Positions 1-5,894 of a stretch of 22,083 bases of DNA are shown one piece after another (positions within the stretch are counted from its first letter, which is position 1; each line of letters begins with the position of its first letter). This DNA comes from a virus: positions 1-22,083 of the IMG/VR virus record IMGVR_UViG_3300031673_005126. One strand, written 5' to 3'. The notes beneath the pieces are model-generated. The model saw nothing but the letters and a program-made list of their open reading frames with translations, did no database searches and was not told the DNA's origin. A program made the position numbers and the translations under genes.

Positions 1-1
1 G

Positions 2-136
2 ACCACACAAAAATACTGGGAGATAGACGACACCAAGATCGGTTCAGACGCTATGTACAAGCAATATCTATTGATGGACCGAGCGTATGAACAAATCACA
101 GCTTTGATCCTGCGTGACGACGAAAGCGAGGGGTGA
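2..136 (+). CDS. C-terminal end of an unidentified small protein (5' truncated)
   Basis: An open frame runs from the window edge to a TGA at 134-136 and gives the last 44 residues of a gene that begins upstream. The fragment is hydrophilic and probably helical (YKQYLLMDRAYEQITALIL), ending in DDESEG. The stop overlaps the ATG of the next gene as TGATG, so the two are probably translationally coupled. The final codons (GAAAGCGAGGGG) also supply the SD of the next gene. Exactly the same arrangement recurs at the next junction near 325-341, so the shared ESEG ending is better explained by the SD than by protein function. I see no recognisable domain, and the function is unknown. Confidence 0.6.
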   Translation, partial: TTQKYWEIDDTKIGSDAMYKQYLLMDRAYEQITALILRDDESEG

Positions 137-339
137 TGGAAAAACAAGAATGCAATAATTGTTATTACTACCGAGATTCGTTTTGCAAACGCTACCCGCC
201 AACATTTACGAGCGGTGGATATAAACGAATGGATAGCGCAAATCCGAATGAAATAGGCGAGATTACTCTCGTCAGGGAAATAGTTGAAGAGGATGAATGG
301 TGTGGCGAGTACCGCGAAGTAAATGAAAGCGAGGGATGA
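136..339 (+). CDS. Small four-cysteine protein, putative zinc binder
   Basis: A 67-residue protein with CNNCYYYRDSFCKRYPP near the N-terminus and DEWCGEY near the C-terminus. This spacing (CxxC, then C followed by RYPP, then a late WCGEY) is the pattern of a common family of very small phage and bacterial proteins of unknown role. Four cysteines could hold one zinc ion. ATG 136 is chosen because it overlaps the previous stop as TGATG and has GAGG at 128-131; a GTG at 133 would add one residue. The gene ends with the same GAAAGCGAGGG sequence as its upstream neighbour, and its TGA overlaps the ATG of the next gene. The family resemblance is from memory of the motif; the function is unknown. 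Confidence 0.75.
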   Translation: MEKQECNNCYYYRDSFCKRYPPTFTSGGYKRMDSANPNEIGEITLVREIVEEDEWCGEYREVNESEG

Positions 340-674
340 TGTCCAGAATAATGGAGTGGTGCCCGGATTGCGGGATGCCCTACGGTGTCGCGTCTTGCGA
401 TTGCGACGGAACACCCGACGAAATGGTAAATAGAAAACTCCAAGACGAACTCGAAGAGGTCAAGGCCGAGCGGGATACGTTCAAGCAACAGGCCGAAATG
501 TATATGAAGAGTTATCAGGAGATGGCCGATGAGCGTGACAGACTGGTCATTGAGATGACGGCACAGAGCACTGAATTCGCAGAAGCGGCTAATGAAATTT
601 TGCGATTAAAAATAGAACTGGGGGAAGTGGCGGACAATAGGGACGCAACAACGGGGAAGGACACAGTAGTGTGA
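339..674 (+). CDS. Zinc-knuckle plus coiled-coil small protein
   Basis: About 111 residues. The N-terminus reads MEWCPDCGMPYGVASCDCDG, a CxxC...CxC cluster typical of a small zinc ribbon. It is followed by about 65 residues of charged heptad-like sequence (ELEEVKAERDTFKQQAEMY onward) that should form a coiled coil, possibly a dimer. ATG 339 gives the same TGATG overlap and SD spacing as the upstream gene; ATG 336 and ATG 351 are alternatives. The TGA at 672-674 overlaps a GTG for the next gene. The architecture suggests a nucleic-acid or protein adaptor, but nothing in the sequence fixes a role. Confidence 0.75.
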   Translation: MSRIMEWCPDCGMPYGVASCDCDGTPDEMVNRKLQDELEEVKAERDTFKQQAEMYMKSYQEMADERDRLVIEMTAQSTEFAEAANEILRLKIELGEVADNRDATTGKDTVV

Positions 675-952
675 AGGTGCGGAAGAGAATGGGTGATCCG
701 CCTGTACATGGTTTCGTGTGGCTGCCTCCTGTTATAAAGATGGAAGACGTTCCATGCGACCCGGACCCAGGGGACGCAATCTTAGTGCGCAATGTAAACA
801 AGGCGTATGTCTTTGAAGGTCCGCATTGGGTTGAGTTGGATGAGCACTTAGTAGGTCCGTTCTTTATCGATGGGACGGTGGAGATGATGACCACGGAAGA
901 AGCGGAGTTGGTGGGCAGAGTTCAGGAGAAGATGAGGAAGCGTTATGGGTGA
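671..952 (+). CDS. Unknown small protein with the shared C-terminal RVQEKM motif
   Basis: 93 residues from GTG 671 (GTGA overlap with the previous stop) or 87 residues from ATG 689, which has purine-rich sequence just upstream. The body (GDPPVHGFVWLPPVIKMED, then a hydrophobic beta-like stretch ending in FFIDGTVEMM) matches no family I recognise. The C-terminus, EEAELVGRVQEKMRKRYG, carries a motif repeated at the end of the next three genes (ELIxRIQxKL). The last codons (GATGAGGAAGCG) also provide the SD for the following ATG at 945. The shared tail and unrelated body suggest a modular protein, with the tail as a docking or packaging helix; this is inference. Confidence 0.7.
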   Translation: MKVRKRMGDPPVHGFVWLPPVIKMEDVPCDPDPGDAILVRNVNKAYVFEGPHWVELDEHLVGPFFIDGTVEMMTTEEAELVGRVQEKMRKRYG

Positions 953-1136
953 GGGCAGACCAGACTGGGCAGCGAATATGAATATTCCGGACCATCTGTG
1001 GGAAGCGCATTTGAAGGTATCGGATGAGTTGACGCGGGCGTATCGAAAGCCTTCGTGTCGTTGCGTTCTGGTAGTGGCCGATGAAGAGCAAGAACTGATT
1101 TCCAGAATCCAGGAGAAGTTGCATGGCACAGAGTGA
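945..1136 (+). CDS. Unknown 63-residue protein with the shared C-terminal RIQEKL motif
   Basis: 63 residues. It starts at ATG 945, eight bases before the end of the upstream gene, with GAGG seven bases before the start. The body (DWAANMNIPDHLWEAHLKVS then a short RKPSCRCVLVVADEE stretch) is not recognised. The C-terminus, EEQELISRIQEKLHGTE, matches those of the flanking genes. The DNA encoding IQEKL (CCAGGAGAAGTTG) contains AGGAG, seven bases before the ATG of the next gene, so this stretch serves both as protein motif and as ribosome-binding site. Confidence 0.7.
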   Translation: MGEGRPDWAANMNIPDHLWEAHLKVSDELTRAYRKPSCRCVLVVADEEQELISRIQEKLHGTE

Positions 1137-1479
1137 AGATGATTTCTTGAGGCACTTTAACGGTGTCCCGGGGTCGTATGCGCAGGTCGATACGCAGACA
1201 TCGGTTCCGGCGATGACGCAGGAGGGTGCGATGCGGACCAACTGCTTTACGGGGGATACTGAGATTGCGACGAAAAGGGGATTGAAAAAAATACAGGAGG
1301 TGCTTCCGGGAGATATTGAGATGTATAACGCGCTTAGAAAATGCCAGGTACTTACTCACGTGAGGTTGGGGATGTCGATGCCTGCATTTGAGTCCACGGT
1401 GGGTTTGCCCATGCCCACTGAAGAGCAGTTATTGATCCAAAGAATCCAGAAAAAGTTGGAGAAGAGAGATGCAGAATAA
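1123..1479 (+). CDS. Small protein with an orphan intein/Hint N-terminal block and the shared RIQKKL tail
   Basis: 118 residues. Residues 41-64, beginning C41-FTGDTEIATKRGLKKI and ending EVLPGD, match block A of the Hint fold found at the N-terminus of inteins and hedgehog-type domains (C[FL]TGDTxIxTxxGxKxIxEVxxGD). The following residues (to LTHVRLG) may be the next hairpin. No block B with TxxH at the expected distance and no C-terminal HN block are present, so self-splicing is not expected. The protein ends with EEQLLIQRIQKKLEKRDAE, the tail shared with its neighbours. An internal ATG at 1231 lies ten residues before C41 and is preceded by GGAGG with five-base spacing, so a shorter product starting MRTNC is possible. 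Function unknown; either a decayed intein or a reused Hint hairpin. Confidence 0.75.
   Translation: MAQSEDDFLRHFNGVPGSYAQVDTQTSVPAMTQEGAMRTNCFTGDTEIATKRGLKKIQEVLPGDIEMYNALRKCQVLTHVRLGMSMPAFESTVGLPMPTEEQLLIQRIQKKLEKRDAE
1231..1479 (+). other. Possible nested product starting at internal ATG 1231
   Basis: GGAGG (1221-1225) is five bases upstream of an in-frame ATG. The shorter product of about 82 residues would consist of just the Hint-like block and the shared C-terminal tail. It could be the true start of the gene or an additional product. This is inferred only from SD quality and domain position. Confidence 0.35.
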
Positions 1480-1882
1480 ACTCTATTCCAGACTTGGTAC
1501 GTTCAGGATCCCATACAGTGTTTTTGAGAATGAGCGGAGCGTGGATGAGTGGAGTGAGAACGTGGAAGAGATGCAATTGATGATGAGCAGCGTTATTGTT
1601 CTGGACACCCAGCGGGATAATGTGAATCAGTGCGTGTGGTACCTAGCCTTCCATCCCACGTTCAAGTACCAAGATACGGATTATGATATTCAGTCGGGTT
1701 TCCACAACACGTTCTTTCCAGAATACGACGCGATCTTCCGGCGGGACAGTTACACGAATCTGAAGATGTACTGGAAGCCCCGGGATAGCACGTCCACGGG
1801 AGTCCCGGTTGAATTCATGAAGGACGGGGAAGATCCACTGATAGAGCGTGTCCAGAAAAAGGTTGCTGCCCTACGATCCTAA
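1469..1882 (+). CDS. Unknown 137-residue protein with the shared RVQKKV tail
   Basis: 137 residues, overlapping the previous gene by 11 bases, with GGAGAAGAG just upstream of the ATG. The body is rich in aromatic residues and looks like a compact alpha/beta or beta fold (CVWYLAFHPTFKYQD, NLKMYWKPRDS). I recognise no family. The C-terminus, EDPLIERVQKKVAALRS, is the fourth consecutive copy of the tail motif. Because no gene overlaps this end, the motif here cannot be explained by a downstream SD, which supports selection on the protein. This is the last gene before a gap, so the cassette 2-1882 may be one operon. Confidence 0.7.
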   Translation: MQNKLYSRLGTFRIPYSVFENERSVDEWSENVEEMQLMMSSVIVLDTQRDNVNQCVWYLAFHPTFKYQDTDYDIQSGFHNTFFPEYDAIFRRDSYTNLKMYWKPRDSTSTGVPVEFMKDGEDPLIERVQKKVAALRS

Positions 1883-2009
1883 ACAGTCCCTTTCTTATCT
1901 ATTGCCATAATTCCAGACAGCCTTTAGGTTGAGCTTACCGGCTTTGGGTTGGTAGGGGTTCGCTCTCCGCGCCAGCTCATTGCCGGTTGTTATAACCCGG
2001 AGAGCACGA
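1883..2009 (+). promoter_or_regulatory. Intergenic gap with small hairpins upstream of the structural genes
   Basis: This 127-base gap is the only one over 20 bases in the window, apart from the 68 bases between 3017 and 3086. It can form a seven-pair hairpin (TACCGGC 1936-1942 with GTTGGTA 1948-1954, two G-U pairs, loop of five). A second hairpin (CCGGTT 1983-1988 with AACCCGG 1994-2000) sits immediately before the SD of the next gene. A TTCCAGA heptamer lies at 1911. I see no convincing -35/-10 pair and no T-tract that would make a classical terminator. It may hold a promoter or an RNA control element. Confidence 0.3.
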
Positions 2010-3017
2010 ATGCCAGCGAATGTGGTCAAGACAGGGGAGCAGGAAAGGCTCTGGAATAAAGCCAAGGGACTTGCTGAGAAGCAGGGACACGCAAAGGATT
2101 GGCCTTACATTATGGGCATTTTCAAACAAATGGGCGCGATGACTAAATCTCTCCAGGTTCCACCTGCGTTCCGCAATCAGTCCACACCAGGTCAGGTTCC
2201 CAGCAAGGAAAATCTGGAAATCATGAGGATGGCCACCCAGCGTCCGAAGCCATTCAGTGTGGCTCGCCTTTTGGCGAATGATGAGCCCCGTCATACTTTG
2301 GCCAGCGTCATGAAGGGGATGGGTCTATCGTTGGACAAGGTGGGTGAGTGGGTCGATTTTTTGGGTGAGGCTGTCAGGGGTGCGACCAATGAGGTCCAAC
2401 TGAGACAGTCCATCCTGGCTAAATGTCTGGAAGACAATATGGACGGGGCGTTCCGACAGGCGTTGTTACAGCGGAGCCTATCGTATTGGAGGGGTCAGAT
2501 GCAGAAGTCCGAAGTGGAAGTATTTTCGGTTGACGATCTACGCAAGGCGGAGCCCCGGGGCGGGACGTACTACAAACGCACGCCAACCAAGGGCGGCAAG
2601 TACCGTTATTTCTACAACGAAGAAGAGTACGGGAAAGCCAAGGATGCCCATGTGAGCGGCAAGGATGCAGAGTCAGCCCACATATCCGGCAAGGTGCTCA
2701 AGGCGATTGAGAGCGCGGGTGAGGGTGGCTGCGATGTGTCTGCGTTCAAAGACTTGGTGAAGAAGTACGGATCGCAGAAGGTGGCCGGTATTTTGAAGGG
2801 CGGAGCGGGTGGCAAAGCGCAGTTCAAGAAGGGCAAGTTCTACCTGGGTGGGAGCACTCCGGAGAAGGCGGAGAAGAAGCCGAAAGCGATCAAGGATGAG
2901 CCCGCAAAGAAAAATCTGGAAAAGGGTTTCTTCATAATGGTGAAGGGGGAAGACAAGTCAGCCTCCACTGCCATCGGTCGCACTACAAGGCGTCATGGCC
3001 GGAAGGTAAGAAACTGA
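2010..3017 (+). CDS. Modular phage structural or accessory protein, Lys-rich
   Basis: 335 residues from ATG 2010, chosen because GGAG at 1999-2002 is seven bases upstream; a TTG at 1980 would add ten residues but has no SD. The first 45 residues (MPANVVKTGEQERLWNKAK and on to IMGIFKQMG) resemble a short helical domain frequent at the N-termini of phage proteins. A helical middle follows, then a RGGTYYKRTPTKGGKYRY motif (about residues 180-200), a compact domain (about 225-285) that looks winged-helix-like, and a Lys-rich tail. The last 20 or so residues after GEDK (SASTAIGRTTRRHGRKVRN) look like out-of-frame sequence, whereas the -1 frame over the same bases reads like natural protein that continues into the next gene. 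The end may therefore be produced by, or bypassed through, a frameshift. An in-frame ATG at 2499 with GGAGG six bases upstream could start a shorter form. Function unknown. Confidence 0.7.
   Translation: MPANVVKTGEQERLWNKAKGLAEKQGHAKDWPYIMGIFKQMGAMTKSLQVPPAFRNQSTPGQVPSKENLEIMRMATQRPKPFSVARLLANDEPRHTLASVMKGMGLSLDKVGEWVDFLGEAVRGATNEVQLRQSILAKCLEDNMDGAFRQALLQRSLSYWRGQMQKSEVEVFSVDDLRKAEPRGGTYYKRTPTKGGKYRYFYNEEEYGKAKDAHVSGKDAESAHISGKVLKAIESAGEGGCDVSAFKDLVKKYGSQKVAGILKGGAGGKAQFKKGKFYLGGSTPEKAEKKPKAIKDEPAKKNLEKGFFIMVKGEDKSASTAIGRTTRRHGRKVRN
2924..2930 (+). other. Candidate -1 ribosomal frameshift heptamer GGGTTTC
   Basis: In the frame of the upstream gene the bases read aaG GGT TTC, which is the X XXY YYZ pattern of a -1 slippery site. 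A -1 shift here enters a frame that is open from 2900 to 5884 and so would join the 2010 gene to the next gene in one product of roughly 1290 residues. No pseudoknot was verified. A simple indel, or no shift at all, is also possible. Confidence 0.35.
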
Positions 3018-3085
3018 ACAGCCATGAGCGGGAACATAAAGCGTCGGATGAGCGCAGACTGTCTGCGTTGAAAGTGAGAAAATCA

Positions 3086-5884
3086 ATGTCTGGAATAGAC
3101 AAGCTGGGTGAGTTTGCGAAGGCTGAAATCGGCAAGCGTGGCGGGAAGATCATCGGCCACACCTCAGGCGGTAAGCCGGTCTATGAGTCGGCAAGTTCAG
3201 GGGACCACCACAAACACTTGACTGGATCGGAGCACAGGGAGGCGGCCAAAGTTCATCGCACGGCACGCAAGCGCATTTATACCCAGTCTGCGGAGCGCAT
3301 GTCCCGGCGCGGTGATCCGGTTCTTTCCAGAGAAGGTGCGAAGCGTGAAGTGACTGAGGAAGAGAAGAAGAAACTTGCGCACCACAGGGTGCAAGAACAG
3401 ATACACGATGAGGCCGGGAAGTCTTCCATGACTGAGGTGGATGAGGGTGAGGAAAAATTGGCAAAAGATGAAGCGGAAGATGAAGAGCGCAAGGAGATAG
3501 ATGCGCCTCCCAAGGAACTGCCCCTGGGTAAGTCGGGAATCGATGGGTTGGATGACTTCGCAAAGGCCACACCTATCGGGGGCATGACTCCCGGCGGATA
3601 TAAGAAGGTCGCAAAGGATCAATACGTGAAGGTGGGTGCTGCCAAGATGGGGGGCGCGGGTTCGGACAAGCGACATGCGCTGGACGTACAGATCAATAAG
3701 GTGCGCTGGAATGAAGTGATCAAGCAGGTGAAGGCGCAACCCGAAAAGTACAAGGACATGATTCTGGGTGATGCGGTAAATCTGGAAATGCCAAAGATGG
3801 AGAAGGTCCACGGCAAGGGGCTGAAAAACCATCCCAAGGTCAAGGCGATTCAGGATAAGTTGGATACTGCGTGGAAAGAACACGAAGCAGCGAATCCGCC
3901 CGACAAAGAAAAGGCGAAGAAATTTGCAGCGGAGCGTGCGCAGGCTGCGAAGGATCTGCCAAAGGATTACTACACCATGAAAAGTGAGGGAGCAATGTCT
4001 GGAATCGATTCATTGGAAGAGTTTGCGAAGGCGGGGGTAACACCAATTGGCGGAATCACTCCTGGTGGCTACAAACGAATTGGGAAGAAAGAGTATGCGA
4101 AAGTTGGCGCGGAGAAGCCCATGTCCCCATCAATGACAGAGCATATGACGTTGGCTGCCTACATTTCGGATTGGAAGGGGATGGAGGTGAAGCCAACGGG
4201 GAATAAGGGGATCGTGAAGCTCACTGTCTCATCGGATTCAAAGAACGAAAGAGCGTTGAAGTATCTCCAGAAAAATTATGGGTTGCCCGGCAAGATAAGT
4301 CATGATCCGGGGTCGGGCACTATTTCACTTTTGGTGCACCATGAAACCCTAAGCCAGAAGCAGAACATCGGTACGGGTTCGGAGAAATACTACGACAAAA
4401 ACGGTAAGGAGATCACGCGGGAGCAGTCCCTGAAGATTTCTCCGAATCTCCGGTACACGAAGACCGGGGGCAGTGTGCCTTATGCGAAGAAGCCGGATAA
4501 GGATGGGGGGTCGGGGAAAGCGTCGGGGGAGAAGAAATACTACCGGGGGAACAGCGGGGAAGAGATTTCCCGGGAAGAGTCCAAGAAAATGTCACGGCAG
4601 TTTAAGTTCACAAAAGAGGGGAAGAGCGTCCCTTACGAAAAGTCTTTGGAAGGAGATAGGGAAATGTCTGGAATCGATTCATTGGAAGAGTTTGCCAAGG
4701 GCGGTCCGTTTATCGGGCCAAAGGGCGGGAAATACGCGGACGCCGCGCACAAGATTGCCTGGAAAGAGGGCGGGGATAAAACGGGAGGTGGTAAAGTACT
4801 TTCCTATGATCATGCCTTGAGCATGATGAGTACCCAGGTAATCGGGGGATTAAAGGCGGCTGGAATTGATCTCAAGACTGCCAAGATAAAGGATCGGGGA
4901 GGGAATACGGAAATTCTACTCCCGGGTGCGGTGGTCCATCTATCCATAGGGGACAACAAGGGAGGCAAGGATTCGGGTCAAGTCAGAGTTGAGGGTGGTA
5001 AATTCACGGATAAGGTAAAATCAAAAATGTATTCAAGAACGGAAGGGAATATCGGTCAAGCAATCCAGGAAGGGCTTGGCTGGGTAAAGAAATCGTCGGA
5101 AGGAGATAACGAAATGTCTGGAATCGAAGAATTGGGAGAGTTTGGAAACGCATCGGACCCGATGCCCAAAGGCGAACCGACCCTGGGTGGCTCCGGAGCA
5201 GAGCAAGGTGGCAAGCTGGCAGGTGTCGGCAAAACGTCCGGAAGCAACGATTCATCCGCAGGTCCGCCCATCGGTTCTCCCGGTGTCGGCAAGAAGAAGT
5301 TGTCCGAAGATGATGAGGATGATGAGAAGCAGATGAAGCCCCACAAGAAGCCCATCGAAAAGACACTCCGCAAGGGCATGGATAACGGATCCATCCCGCA
5401 GGGACAGCGGGATATGGTCGCACATGAAAACGCAGTAGCTGTCTCCCGGCTCCGCAAGGGCGAAGAGACCCAGGAGTATGGGGTTGGCGTAAAGCCCCCT
5501 GCGGCGGCTCCGGAGCCCATCCAGAAAAGCGGTGGGTGGCAGTCCAGTCCCGATGGGGTCATTGGCTATTCGCACGATGCGGATCTTGCCTGTGAGAAGA
5601 TCCTGACATCGGATGCGTTCTATCCCATGGGGGCTCCCACGCTCACCAAATCATCGGTGCTGATCAACACGATGGTGAATTGCCCGGCGTGCGATTCGGT
5701 GATGTCCAAGTCGCTGGCTGTCTGCCCGGAGTGCGGCAATGGAGCGGTCCATCCCCGGGTAATGCCCGGTATTGAGTTGTCCGGCGGTGATGGGAAAAAT
5801 CTGGAAAAATCACTTCCGCCTGTTCTCTCCCCGGCACACCAGGAGATGCTGGTACTGCCCAATGGTGTAGAAGACACAGAGTAA
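3086..5884 (+). CDS. Modular virion-type protein with five MSGIDxLxEFAKA modules and a C-terminal zinc ribbon
   Basis: 932 residues from ATG 3086; the frame is open upstream to 2900, and a TTG at 3068 is an alternative start. Five sections each begin with [MK]SGI[DE]xLxEF (3086, 3530, 3995, 4664, 5114). Section 1 has GGKIIGHTSGGKPVY and a His-rich DHHKHLTGSEHREAAKVH stretch. Sections 2 and 3 have TPIGGxTPGGYK linkers. Section 3 ends with a 36-residue tandem duplication. Section 4 has FIGPKGGKYADAAH followed by a small alpha/beta domain. Section 5 is low-complexity, with a C-terminal double CPxC knuckle (C866, C869, C880, C883). The section borders at 3995, 4664 and 5114 carry SD-like sequence before the ATG, as if separate genes had fused. 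It lies directly upstream of the portal, suggesting a virion or head-assembly role. The product is unidentified. Confidence 0.75.
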   Translation: MSGIDKLGEFAKAEIGKRGGKIIGHTSGGKPVYESASSGDHHKHLTGSEHREAAKVHRTARKRIYTQSAERMSRRGDPVLSREGAKREVTEEEKKKLAHHRVQEQIHDEAGKSSMTEVDEGEEKLAKDEAEDEERKEIDAPPKELPLGKSGIDGLDDFAKATPIGGMTPGGYKKVAKDQYVKVGAAKMGGAGSDKRHALDVQINKVRWNEVIKQVKAQPEKYKDMILGDAVNLEMPKMEKVHGKGLKNHPKVKAIQDKLDTAWKEHEAANPPDKEKAKKFAAERAQAAKDLPKDYYTMKSEGAMSGIDSLEEFAKAGVTPIGGITPGGYKRIGKKEYAKVGAEKPMSPSMTEHMTLAAYISDWKGMEVKPTGNKGIVKLTVSSDSKNERALKYLQKNYGLPGKISHDPGSGTISLLVHHETLSQKQNIGTGSEKYYDKNGKEITREQSLKISPNLRYTKTGGSVPYAKKPDKDGGSGKASGEKKYYRGNSGEEISREESKKMSRQFKFTKEGKSVPYEKSLEGDREMSGIDSLEEFAKGGPFIGPKGGKYADAAHKIAWKEGGDKTGGGKVLSYDHALSMMSTQVIGGLKAAGIDLKTAKIKDRGGNTEILLPGAVVHLSIGDNKGGKDSGQVRVEGGKFTDKVKSKMYSRTEGNIGQAIQEGLGWVKKSSEGDNEMSGIEELGEFGNASDPMPKGEPTLGGSGAEQGGKLAGVGKTSGSNDSSAGPPIGSPGVGKKKLSEDDEDDEKQMKPHKKPIEKTLRKGMDNGSIPQGQRDMVAHENAVAVSRLRKGEETQEYGVGVKPPAAAPEPIQKSGGWQSSPDGVIGYSHDADLACEKILTSDAFYPMGAPTLTKSSVLINTMVNCPACDSVMSKSLAVCPECGNGAVHPRVMPGIELSGGDGKNLEKSLPPVLSPAHQEMLVLPNGVEDTE
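3986..3997 (+). promoter_or_regulatory. Internal SD plus ATG at the third MSGID module
   Basis: GAGG at 3986-3989 with five-base spacing to the in-frame ATG 3995. It would start a nested product of about 629 residues. Confidence 0.4.
4385..4642 (+). repeat. Tandem 36-residue duplication within the modular protein
   Basis: Copy one (4385-4492) and copy two (4535-4642) are offset by 150 bases. Both follow KYY...G.EI.RE.S.K.S..[FL][RK][FY]TK.G.SVPY.K. The copies have diverged, so the duplication is not recent. The pattern suggests a small beta-helix-beta unit. Confidence 0.8.
4651..4666 (+). promoter_or_regulatory. Internal SD plus ATG at the fourth MSGID module
   Basis: AGGAG at 4651-4655 with eight-base spacing to the in-frame ATG 4664, a near-ideal ribosome-binding site inside a long frame. 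It would start a product of about 406 residues. The encoded residues (LEGDRE) have no obvious role in the protein. Confidence 0.5.
5101..5116 (+). promoter_or_regulatory. Internal SD plus ATG at the fifth MSGI module
   Basis: AGGAG at 5101-5105 with eight-base spacing to the in-frame ATG 5114. GGAAGGAGATA and GAAATGTCTGGAATCGA are the same as in the site at 4651. It would start a product of about 256 residues that contains the zinc ribbon. Confidence 0.5.
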
Positions 5885-5894
5885 GGGGTCTCAC

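Larger units (their letters stand above)
3086..5155 (+). repeat. Five dispersed copies of a MSGIDxLxEFAKA-coding module start
   Basis: Copies begin at 3086 (MSGIDKLGEFAKAE), 3530 (KSGIDGLDDFAKAT), 3995 (MSGIDSLEEFAKAG), 4664 (MSGIDSLEEFAKGG) and 5114 (MSGIEELGEFGNAS). Four encode Met at the first position, and three of those have an SD-like purine tract directly upstream. The nucleotide sequence ATGTCTGGAATCGATTCATT is identical at 3995 and 4664, pointing to recent duplication. Confidence 0.9.

Noticed and set aside
121-340. Shared ESEG C-terminus of the first two proteins as a protein tag
   Set aside because: It is fully explained by the SD sequence for the next gene, unlike the longer ELIxRIQxKL motif.
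1931-1980. tRNA-like GGTTCG stretch with a following CCA-like sequence in the gap
   Set aside because: I could not build an acceptor stem, anticodon arm and T arm together; only isolated hairpins form.
3197-3883. Long open frame on the - strand (228 codons)
   Set aside because: It lies opposite the well-supported modular gene, is rich in Leu/His/Arg typical of antisense shadows, and has no domain or SD.
3086-5155. MSGID repeats as a CRISPR-like or direct-repeat array
   Set aside because: The copies are coding, unevenly spaced by about 450-670 bases, and conserved at protein level.
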